DNA of 6,508 bases, taken from AC-52 sp044870295 (GTDB taxonomy: Bacteria; Actinomycetota; UBA4738). The notes beneath the pieces were generated by a model. It was not told where the DNA came from and did no database searches. It saw only the letters and a program-made list of their open reading frames with translations. The position numbers were made by a program, and so were the translations under genes. Below are positions 1-5,355 of this stretch, in pieces. The stretch lies in NCBI GenBank assembly GCA_044870295.1, contig JBIOYQ010000218.1, forward strand, positions 1-6,508, in the 5' to 3' direction. Within the stretch, counting starts at the first letter, position 1. Every line of letters begins with the position of its first letter.

Positions 1-463
1 GCTGGACCGGCGCCGCCGGCGGGAGGAACGACGTCTCTCGCACGTGGTAGTGCTTGCCGTCGTAGCTGAAGGGTTGTCCGCGCCACAGCCCTGTCACGAT
101 GTCGAGGGACTCATCCATCAGCTCCGCCCGCGTCCTTCGGTCCGTGACTTCATCGAAGGCCTCGAACCCGCTGTCGATCGCCCCCAGGCCCACTGAGAGG
201 ATCAAGCGTCCGCCAGAGAGATGGTCCAGGGAAACGGTCTCGCTCGCCACCTTCCACGGCCGCATCCGGGAGAGCGGTGACAGCATGGTTCCCAGCTGGA
301 TGAGCTCGGTCGTCATGGCCGCGGCGGCCAGTGAGACCCACGCATCCCATCCCCACACCGGCTCCCAGATGAAGAAGCCGTCCCATCCAGCCTGCTCTGC
401 CTGGCGGGCGATCTCGGCGGCCTCGCGCGGGCCGCCGGTGGGCAGGATGACGCCTGCTTTCAC
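1..463 (-). CDS. LLM-class (luciferase-like) flavin-dependent oxidoreductase, 3' end cut by window edge
   Basis: Only the first 154 residues are visible; the frame is still open at position 1. The protein starts at a GTG (461-463) with the luciferase-family beta-strand VKAGVILPTGG, then helix EAAEIARQAEQAGWDGFF (residues 14-31). It continues with LGTMLSPLSRMRPWKVASETVSLDHLSGG (58-85), followed by RLILSVGLG. SLDHLSGGRL..GVGLG-type segments are hallmarks of the bacterial luciferase / F420-dependent TIM-barrel superfamily. Family members are flavin (FMN or F420) dependent monooxygenases or dehydrogenases, probably cytosolic; the substrate cannot be told. The start overlaps the pth stop by 4 bp (GTGA) with no clear Shine-Dalgarno, which suggests translational coupling to pth. 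Members often read WDH where this one has WEP (33-35). The family call is firm, while cofactor and substrate are unknown. Confidence 0.85.
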   Translation of the reverse strand, partial: MKAGVILPTGGPREAAEIARQAEQAGWDGFFIWEPVWGWDAWVSLAAAAMTTELIQLGTMLSPLSRMRPWKVASETVSLDHLSGGRLILSVGLGAIDSGFEAFDEVTDRRTRAELMDESLDIVTGLWRGQPFSYDGKHYHVRETSFLPPAAPVQ

Positions 464-1059
464 GTTGTGGCGGCGCTGCGGTTGAATCGGGCCTGAGCCT
501 GCTCGAGGCCGTCGTGGATGACCGACAACACGGCGTCGGCGGCATCTTCGATCAACACGTCCAGCTCCTCGCGCTCCTTCTTCGAGAAGGCGTTCAGGAC
601 GTGGCCGACATGGCGCCCGCGCTGCGCCGGCTTCCCCACACCGATCCGAACCCGATAGAAGTCGGGCGTCCGGAAGGCCTCCACCATGGAGTCGAGGCCA
701 TGGTGGCCCGCGGTGCTCCCGCCCCGCTTGATCCGGAGCGCACCGAAGGGCAGGTCGATCTCGTCGTGCACGACGATCACGCGGTCCGCGGAAACACCAC
801 GCCGTTTCGCCACCGACGCCACCGGCGGACCGCTCACGTTCATCCACGTCCCGGGCGAGGTCAGCAGGAGGGGGGTGGCGCCGTCCTTCGCCTCGGCCAC
901 GAACAGCGGAACGAATCGGGCCTTCCGGAACGAACCACCCAGCCGCTCGGCCAACCGCCCCGTGACCATGGCGCCGACGTTGTGGCGGGTGCGCTCGTAT
1001 TCGGGTCCAGGGTTCCCCAGCCCGGCGATCAGCCAGGTATCGGCCGACCGGTCCGACAA
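460..1059 (-). CDS. pth: Peptidyl-tRNA hydrolase (Pth)
   Basis: It cleaves the ester bond of peptidyl-tRNAs that drop off ribosomes, recycling tRNA in the cytosol. The protein has 199 residues, about the usual length. Family landmarks are present: IAGLGNPGPEYERTRHNVG (11-29) with N16 and the catalytic-type H26, TWMNVSG (71-77) with M73/N74, VHDEIDLPFG (97-106) with D99, and RIKRGGSTAGHHGLDSM (109-125). H119 matches E. coli H113, but the next residue, Asn114 in E. coli, is His120 here. The start must be TTG at 1057-1059, because the rplY stop TAG lies in the same frame two codons upstream and the GLGNPG strand needs the residues after it. Only 3 bp separate it from rplY, with a weak purine-rich GAGAG upstream, so translation probably depends on rplY. 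rplY-pth is a common bacterial pair. Confidence 0.96.
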   Translation of the reverse strand: MSDRSADTWLIAGLGNPGPEYERTRHNVGAMVTGRLAERLGGSFRKARFVPLFVAEAKDGATPLLLTSPGTWMNVSGPPVASVAKRRGVSADRVIVVHDEIDLPFGALRIKRGGSTAGHHGLDSMVEAFRTPDFYRVRIGVGKPAQRGRHVGHVLNAFSKKEREELDVLIEDAADAVLSVIHDGLEQAQARFNRSAATT

Positions 1060-1062
1060 GGC

Positions 1063-1725
1063 CTAGCTCTCGGTCTCGCTGGCTTCCTCGCCGGTGGCGC
1101 CTTCCGCGCCGGCCTCGGCCTCGGCGCCCTCCACGGCCTCGGCGGCTGCCTCCTCGACCTCCTCGACCCGCAGGACCTGCGGCGGAACCACGGAGACGAC
1201 GACCTCGTCCACGGACGTGAGGATGGTGCACCGCTCCGGCGCCTCCAGGTCGGAGACCTTCAGCGACTCGTTGATGCCGAGCCGGGTGATGTCGGCGTCG
1301 ATGTGCGTCGGGACGTCGGTGGGCAGGCATTCGACGTCGAGGTTCCACAGGTGGTGCTCGATCACGCCGCCCTCCTTGACCCCGTGGGACTCCCCGACCA
1401 GATGGACGGGGACCTCGACGGTGATCTTCTCGTCGCGGGCGATGCGGAGGAAGTCGACGTGGATGAACCGGCCTCTGATCAGGTCTCGCTGGATCTCGCG
1501 GGGCAGCGCCAGGAAGTGGTCTCCGTCCACCCGCAGGTCCACCAACACGTTCATGCCCGCGTCCGTGTGGAGGAGGTGGAACAGCTCGCGTGAGTCGACC
1601 GACACGTGGATGGGTTCCATCCCGCGCCCGTAGACGACGGCCGGGACCCGGCCGGCCGCCCGGACCTTGTGCGCCGTCTCCTTGCCGGTGCTGTCGCGCC
1701 TCTCCGCCTTCAGCTTCCGTTCCAT
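1063..1725 (-). CDS. rplY: Large ribosomal subunit protein bL25, long CTC/TL5 form
   Basis: This 5S rRNA-binding protein of the 50S subunit has 220 residues. It has the long two-domain (CTC/TL5) architecture rather than the roughly 94-residue E. coli form. Residues 1-93 are the L25 domain, with RAAGRVPAVVYGRG (22-35) and LPREIQRDLIRGRFIHVDF (74-92). Residues 95-182 are the CTC beta domain (ITVEVPVHLVGESHGVKEGG; SLKVSDL; VVVSVVPP). Residues 184-220 form an Ala/Glu-rich acidic tail that is probably disordered, as is common in actinobacterial homologues. The ATG at 1723-1725 has a GGAGG sequence 5 nt upstream and a good promoter further up. It heads the rplY-pth-oxidoreductase transcript. In the CTC family expression is often stress-induced, but nothing here shows that. 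Confidence 0.96.
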   Translation of the reverse strand: MERKLKAERRDSTGKETAHKVRAAGRVPAVVYGRGMEPIHVSVDSRELFHLLHTDAGMNVLVDLRVDGDHFLALPREIQRDLIRGRFIHVDFLRIARDEKITVEVPVHLVGESHGVKEGGVIEHHLWNLDVECLPTDVPTHIDADITRLGINESLKVSDLEAPERCTILTSVDEVVVSVVPPQVLRVEEVEEAAAEAVEGAEAEAGAEGATGEEASETES

Positions 1726-1728
1726 GGC

Positions 1729-1735
1729 TTCCTCC
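1729..1735 (-). promoter_or_regulatory. Shine-Dalgarno of rplY
   Basis: The minus strand reads GGAGGAA, a strong match to the anti-Shine-Dalgarno, with GGAGG ending 5 nt before the ATG at 1725. It fixes the rplY start and is the clearest ribosome-binding site of this operon. The downstream pth and oxidoreductase starts lack comparable sites. Confidence 0.8.
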
Positions 1736-1786
1736 GAGACCGATCAGGTGGGGGACGGACCTAGCTCGGCCGTCCGACCGGCCCCG

Positions 1787-1814
1787 ATTGTACCGACCCG
1801 GGGCGATCCCTCAA
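1787..1814 (-). promoter_or_regulatory. Candidate sigma-70-type promoter of rplY-pth
   Basis: On the minus strand, TTGAGG (1809-1814, -35-like, 4/6 to consensus) lies 16 bp from TACAAT (1787-1792, -10-like, 5/6). Transcription would start near 1780, leaving a leader of roughly 55 nt before the rplY ATG. The leader contains a 6-bp inverted repeat (GGACGG at 1753-1758 against CCGTCC at 1770-1775) with no U-run. It is the only good hexamer pair in the 102-bp gap between rplY and the divergent transpeptidase gene. Confidence 0.6.
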
Positions 1815-1823
1815 CCGATCCGT

Positions 1824-1838
1824 TACGATGCCGATAAC
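1824..1838 (+). promoter_or_regulatory. Possible -10 elements for the L,D-transpeptidase gene
   Basis: Two plus-strand -10-like hexamers lie at the gene start: TACGAT (1824-1829) and GATAAC (1833-1838). Neither has a recognisable -35. If either is used, transcription begins at about 1836-1846, downstream of the first ATG (1828), and translation would use the ATG at 1846 with little or no leader. No Shine-Dalgarno precedes either ATG, which fits leaderless translation. This is a weak inference. Confidence 0.2.
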
Positions 1839-2667
1839 GCCCCCGATGAACAGAGTAAGCGCCCCCCTCCGCATAGCTGCGTTCGTCCTGCTGGCCGGCA
1901 CCCTTGCTTTCCTGCCCGCTTGCACTGCAGTCACTTCGGACAACAAGCCAGGCGCAGACACACAATGGATCTCGAACGGGCAGAGTGTCGCCGGCTTGTC
2001 GGTGGTCCTCCCGGATCCGGTCAGGAACGGCCCGCTTCCGGCCCTCGAGGCGATCCCCGCGGTCCCCCCGGCTCTCCTCGTGGAGGTTCGTCAGGGGCTA
2101 GCGATCCGGTCGAAGCCGGGCGGCGGGAGCGTCGTGGGCTTCATGCCCGCGGCCTCGGCCCAGTTCGGGTTCCGCACGTACGCGTGGGTGATCGAGACGA
2201 GCCGCCACGGCCGGTTCGGCCGGGTGCCCATCCCCTACAGCAGGAGAACGGGGACCGGGTGGATCCCCCTGAAGGGCCTGCGGCGACTCCACACGGCCAT
2301 CACGGTTCGCGCGGACCTCTCGGAGCACCGGATCACGGTGGAGCGCCTGGGTCGAGTGGTCTTCCGCACCAGCGCGGCCACCGGAGCGCCGGGAACCCCG
2401 ACCCCGCCCGGCCGGTACTTCGTCACCGACCGCGTCCCGTTCGCTCGCGGCAGTCGCTACGGATCCTTCGCCTTCGGGATCTCGAACTACCAGTACCGCC
2501 TGCCCGCCGGATGGCAGGGCGGGAGCCAGCTCGCCATCCACGGCACGAACGCGCCGTCGTCGATCGGCCACTCGGCCAGCACGGGTTGCCTGCGCGTGTC
2601 GGAGCGAGCCCTGGCGCTGCTCAAGCCGCTGCTGCGCCTGGGAACCCCGGTGATCATCCAGCGCTAA
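1828..2667 (+). CDS. Lipoprotein L,D-transpeptidase (YkuD domain) with SH3-like region
   Basis: It is predicted to cross-link or modify peptidoglycan outside the membrane by L,D-transpeptidation. As 279 residues it opens with a lipoprotein signal: PLRIAAFVLLAGTLAFLPAC, lipobox LPAC, lipidated Cys32. A linker follows, then an SH3-like stretch (about 83-148, LAIRSKPGGGSVVGFMP to GWIPL). The YkuD domain (about 155-279) contains HRITVERLGRVVFRTSAATG, GTPTPPGRYFVTDR, AIHGTN with H238, and STGCLRVS with nucleophile Cys254. The canonical SHGC is STGC here, so the second conserved His is Thr252; a His lies four residues earlier (H248). The start is uncertain: the ATG at 1846 (M7) gives a tidier signal peptide, and neither start has a Shine-Dalgarno. 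The gene is opposite in strand to its neighbours and ends 14 bp from the prs stop. Confidence 0.9.
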   Translation: MPITPPMNRVSAPLRIAAFVLLAGTLAFLPACTAVTSDNKPGADTQWISNGQSVAGLSVVLPDPVRNGPLPALEAIPAVPPALLVEVRQGLAIRSKPGGGSVVGFMPAASAQFGFRTYAWVIETSRHGRFGRVPIPYSRRTGTGWIPLKGLRRLHTAITVRADLSEHRITVERLGRVVFRTSAATGAPGTPTPPGRYFVTDRVPFARGSRYGSFAFGISNYQYRLPAGWQGGSQLAIHGTNAPSSIGHSASTGCLRVSERALALLKPLLRLGTPVIIQR

Positions 2668-2681
2668 ACGAGGTTCGAGCC

Positions 2682-3689
2682 CTAGGCCTGATTGTCTCCG
2701 TGAAAGATCTCGGAGACCGACTCGTCCTCGAACACCGCCTGAAGCGCCGAGGCGATGATGGGGGCGATCGACAGCACGGAGAGGCGGTCACCCAGCACGG
2801 CGGAGACCTCCTCGGGGACCGGCAGCGTGTTCGTCACCAGGGTCGACTTGATCGGGGACTCGGCCAACCGTTGGGCGGCCTTTCCCGAGAGCACGGCGTG
2901 CGTCGCGGCCGCATAGACGTCCGTGGCCCCCTCGTCCGCGAGTGCGCGGGCGCCGTTCACCATGGTCCCCGCCGTGTTGATCATGTCGTCGATCAGGATG
3001 CAGGCCCGCCCCTTGACGTCTCCCTCGACCACCATCTGCTCGATCTTGTTCGGCTCGTGGCGGGAGCGCCGCTTGTAGATGTAGGCCATCTCGGCGTCGA
3101 GCCGCTCCCTCAGTCGTTCTCCGACCTTGACACGGCCCGCGTCGGGAGAGACCACGACCAGCTCGTCCCCTGAGAGCCCCCGTTCGTTCCGAAGGTACTC
3201 GGACAGGATGGGGAGGGCGGTCAGGTGGTCGACGGGGAAGTTGAAGAATCCTTGGATCTGCTGGGAGTGGAGGTCGACCGAGACCACCCTGTTCGCTCCG
3301 GCCGCGGTCAGGAGATCGGCGACCAGCTTGGCCGAGATGGGCTCGCGGGCCAGGCCCTTCTTGTCCTGGCGCGAGTAACCGTAATAGGGGATCACCGCGG
3401 TGATCCGCTTCGCCGACGCCCGCTTCAGCGCGTCGAGCATCACCAACTGCTCGACCAGGGCGTCGTTCACGGGCTGGGCGTGGGTTTGGATGACGAAGAC
3501 GTCGGCGCCGCGAACGCTCTCGTTGGCGCGGAAGTACACCTCGCCATCCGAGAACCGCGACATCCTGGACTCACACAGTTTGATGCCGAGGTGGGACGCG
3601 ATCTCTTCCGCCAGCGTTGGATGGTAGGTCCCCGAGAAGACCATCATGCGTTTCTTGGTGATGACCTCTCGCGTCTGGATCTCAGCCAC
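2682..3689 (-). CDS. prs: Ribose-phosphate pyrophosphokinase (PRPP synthetase)
   Basis: It makes PRPP from ribose 5-phosphate and ATP, feeding purine, pyrimidine, NAD, His and Trp synthesis in the cytosol. The 335 residues are close to the usual 310-330. Landmarks are VFSGTYHPTLAEEIA (17-31), FSDGE (46-50), the flexible-loop region YSRQDKK with REPISAKLVADL (105-126), and the signature DLHSQQIQGFF (139-149). Further ones are SPDAGRVKVGERL (181-193), catalytic-type KRR (206-208) and the PRPP loop ILIDDMINTAGT (231-242). The frame is open further upstream inside glmU, but I chose the GTG at 3687-3689. An AGGGGGAGG sits 8 nt before it, and the homologous region begins just after it (AEIQTREVITKKRMMVFSG). 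It overlaps glmU by 8 bp; glmU-prs is a classic pair. Confidence 0.96.
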   Translation of the reverse strand: MAEIQTREVITKKRMMVFSGTYHPTLAEEIASHLGIKLCESRMSRFSDGEVYFRANESVRGADVFVIQTHAQPVNDALVEQLVMLDALKRASAKRITAVIPYYGYSRQDKKGLAREPISAKLVADLLTAAGANRVVSVDLHSQQIQGFFNFPVDHLTALPILSEYLRNERGLSGDELVVVSPDAGRVKVGERLRERLDAEMAYIYKRRSRHEPNKIEQMVVEGDVKGRACILIDDMINTAGTMVNGARALADEGATDVYAAATHAVLSGKAAQRLAESPIKSTLVTNTLPVPEEVSAVLGDRLSVLSIAPIIASALQAVFEDESVSEIFHGDNQA

Positions 3690-5166
3690 TGCGTCGACCT
3701 CCCCCTGCGGTTCGCTTGCCCGACCCAGTCCCCTTCGACCGCGCCTCGGTCCGGGCGCGGGCTTCCTCCTTCTCCCGCTTGCGACGGTCATAGCCCGGGA
3801 CGTTGCGCTGGTCCGTTCGCTCGACCGCCAGCGCCCCGTCCGGAACGTCCTTGGTGATCACCGAGCCCGCCCCCGTCCAGGCGCGCTTCCCGACTCTCAC
3901 CGGTGCCACCAGCATGGTATCCGACCCGATGTGGGCTCCGTGGCCCACCTGCGTGGCGTTCTTGCGGAAACCGTCGTAGTTGACGGTCACGGTCCCCGCG
4001 CCGATGTTGACGTCGTCGCCCAGGGTGGCGTCGCCGACGTACGACAGGTGCGGCACCTTGCTGCGCTTGCCCACCCGACTGGCCTTGATCTCGACGAAGC
4101 TCCCGGCCTTGCCGCCCTCCCCGATGACGGTGCCCGGGCGAAGACTCGTGAAGGGGCCGACAGTGGCGCTCCGTCCGATCCGGGACCCGCGCACGACGGA
4201 GAAGGTCACCTCAGCGTCGTCGCCGATGGTCGAGTCCACGATCCGGGTGTCCGGACCGATGGTCGCGCGGGCTCCGATCCGGGTCTCCCCCTGGAGCACG
4301 GTCATGGGCAGGATCGTCGCGTCCGCCCCGATCTTCACGCCGGCGTCGACATAGGCCGTGGCCGGGTCCACGAACGTGACGCCCTTGGCGAGGTGCTCGG
4401 CCACGATGCGCTCGCGCATGACCCGGGCAACCCTGGCCAAGCCCCCTCGGGAGTTGAGCCCCATCGTGCCGCCCCAGTCCACGGGAACCGCCGAGACCCG
4501 CTCGCCCTTGTCCAGCAGGATGGAGATGACGTCCGGCAGGTAGTACTCGCGCTGGGAGTTGTCCCGAGACACCAGGGGCAGGGCTCGGAACAGGTCCTCG
4601 CGACGGAAGGCGTATACCAGGGTCGAGACCTCTCGGACCTTGCGCAGCTTCGGATCCGCGTCCGCAACGTCCTCGACCACTAGCCCCGACAAACGGTAGC
4701 CCTTCCGGACCACTCGGGCGTACCCGCGGGGGTCGTCGACCTCTGTGACGGCGATCGTGGCTGCGGCGCCGGTCCGGCGATGGGTCGCAAGCACGGCCCG
4801 GACGTCCTGGGAGCGGACGAGCGGATCGTCGCCGGGCAGGACCAGGACGTCGTCGGCCCTGCGGACGGCCTCCTCCGCGGCCGCTGCTGCGTGGCCGGTG
4901 CCGAGCGCCTCCTCCTGCTCGACGAACACGGGCGACGGCTTCAGCTTCCACGCCTCGGCGGCGGCCCGCACCTCGTCCGCCCCGTGGTGGACCACGACGA
5001 CGAGGCGGTCGGGCCGGCCCGCCATGGCCGCCTGGAGCACGTGCCACAGGGAGGGTCTTCCGGAGACCTCGTGGAGGACTTTCGGGCGGCTCGACTTCAT
5101 CCGCTTGCCCTTGCCGGCAGCCAGCACCACGACGGCGAGTCGGCGAGGCGAGTTCCTGGCGGCCAT
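3682..5166 (-). CDS. glmU: Bifunctional N-acetylglucosamine-1-phosphate uridyltransferase / glucosamine-1-phosphate acetyltransferase
   Basis: It makes UDP-GlcNAc from GlcN-1-P, acetyl-CoA and UTP, the entry sugar nucleotide of peptidoglycan. Of 494 residues, 8-235 form the uridyltransferase domain: VVLAAGKGKRMKSSRPKVLH (13-32), EEALGTGHA (85-93), PGDDPL with metal-type D113, REYYLPDV (206-213) and N238 in GLNSR. Residues 262-450 form the left-handed beta-helix acetyltransferase, with R343, K361, base-type H373, Y376, N387, N396 and K402 each offset by 10 from the E. coli active-site residues. Residues 461-494 are a charged, low-complexity Lys/Arg/Glu/Gly tail, probably disordered. The frame is open to 5376 across the tRNA gene, but the ATG at 5164-5166 is preferred: GAAAGGG lies 7 nt upstream and homology begins soon after. 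It overlaps prs by 8 bp. Confidence 0.97.
   Translation of the reverse strand: MAARNSPRRLAVVVLAAGKGKRMKSSRPKVLHEVSGRPSLWHVLQAAMAGRPDRLVVVVHHGADEVRAAAEAWKLKPSPVFVEQEEALGTGHAAAAAEEAVRRADDVLVLPGDDPLVRSQDVRAVLATHRRTGAAATIAVTEVDDPRGYARVVRKGYRLSGLVVEDVADADPKLRKVREVSTLVYAFRREDLFRALPLVSRDNSQREYYLPDVISILLDKGERVSAVPVDWGGTMGLNSRGGLARVARVMRERIVAEHLAKGVTFVDPATAYVDAGVKIGADATILPMTVLQGETRIGARATIGPDTRIVDSTIGDDAEVTFSVVRGSRIGRSATVGPFTSLRPGTVIGEGGKAGSFVEIKASRVGKRSKVPHLSYVGDATLGDDVNIGAGTVTVNYDGFRKNATQVGHGAHIGSDTMLVAPVRVGKRAWTGAGSVITKDVPDGALAVERTDQRNVPGYDRRKREKEEARARTEARSKGTGSGKRTAGGGRRSG
3698..3706 (-). promoter_or_regulatory. Shine-Dalgarno of prs, inside the glmU 3' end
   Basis: The minus strand reads AGGGGGAGG, 8 nt upstream of the GTG at 3689. 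It lies within the last codons of glmU and decides the prs start against longer in-frame candidates such as the ATG at 3791. Confidence 0.75.
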
Positions 5167-5229
5167 GCGCGTGCCCTTTCGTGGCGTCATCGGATGAGGG
5201 AAGCCGAGCATGCCGTCTCGGGCATCTCG

Positions 5230-5235
5230 ATTATG
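5230..5235 (-). promoter_or_regulatory. Candidate -10 of the glmU-prs promoter
   Basis: The minus strand reads CATAAT (5/6 to TATAAT), about 64 bp before the glmU ATG. It is the most AT-rich point of the gap. No convincing -35 lies 16-18 bp upstream, where the minus strand reads around CTCAGG, so an activator or a weak core promoter is possible. The predicted transcript start is near 5223. Confidence 0.45.
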
Positions 5236-5240
5236 GCATC

Positions 5241-5254
5241 GGAGCTCGGGCTCC
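5241..5254. repeat. Short palindrome between the divergent glmU and tRNA-Gln promoters
   Basis: GGAGC-TCGG-GCTCC is a 5-bp inverted repeat with a 4-nt spacer. It sits between the CATAAT facing glmU and the TATCGT facing the tRNA. It could be a DNA-binding site for a regulator or simply a chance GC-rich hairpin. No U-run follows on either strand, so it is not an intrinsic terminator. Confidence 0.4.
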
Positions 5255-5265
5255 TGAGAGTGAGG

Positions 5266-5271
5266 TATCGT
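5266..5271 (+). promoter_or_regulatory. Candidate -10 of tRNA-Gln
   Basis: TATCGT fits the TAnnnT pattern and ends 12 bp before the first tRNA base, so transcription would start only a few bases ahead of the mature 5' end. No clear -35 is seen; the expected position overlaps the palindrome at 5241-5254. Confidence 0.4.
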
Positions 5272-5283
5272 GGCGTGCGGCTC

Positions 5284-5355
5284 TGGCCCTTCGTCCAACT
5301 GGCAGGACGCCGGGTTTTGGTCCCGGAAATCCGTGTTCGAATCACGGGGGGCCAG
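5284..5355 (+). tRNA. tRNA-Gln (anticodon TTG)
   Basis: A full cloverleaf of 72 nt can be folded. Acceptor TGGCCCT (5284-5290) pairs with GGGGCCA (5348-5354), including a terminal U1-A72 pair and one T-G wobble at the stem base. D-stem GTCC/GGAC is 5293-5296 / 5305-5308. Anticodon stem CCGGG/CCCGG (5310-5314 / 5322-5326) encloses loop TTTTGGT, with anticodon TTG at 5317-5319. T-stem CCGTG/CACGG (5331-5335 / 5343-5347) encloses TTCGAAT. The discriminator is G5355 and CCA is not encoded. A weak U1-A72 pair and G73 are known glutamine identity features in E. coli. The gene lies on the strand opposite to its neighbours, and its last 14 nt overlap the 3' end of ispE in antisense. Confidence 0.96.

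Noticed and set aside
514..1593. Plus-strand open frame of 359 codons opposite pth and rplY
   Set aside because: It is antisense to two recognisable genes, with skewed His/Asp/Gly/Leu composition and no recognisable domain; an artefact of codon bias.
2668..2681. GGTTCGAGCC resembling a tRNA T-loop in the transpeptidase/prs gap
   Set aside because: No acceptor, D or anticodon stem can be built around it; a chance match.
1590..3173. Long plus-strand open frame of 527 codons across the rplY start, the transpeptidase gene and prs
   Set aside because: It is a Pro/Arg/Gly-rich frame typical of GC-rich DNA. It runs out of frame through the transpeptidase and antisense to prs, both of which have clear family motifs.
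3646..4683. Plus-strand open frame of 345 codons opposite glmU
   Set aside because: It is antisense to well-conserved GlmU motifs and has biased composition with no family signature.
5241..5254. Hairpin as intrinsic terminator for ispE or the tRNA
   Set aside because: No U-run follows on either strand, and it is upstream of the tRNA rather than downstream.
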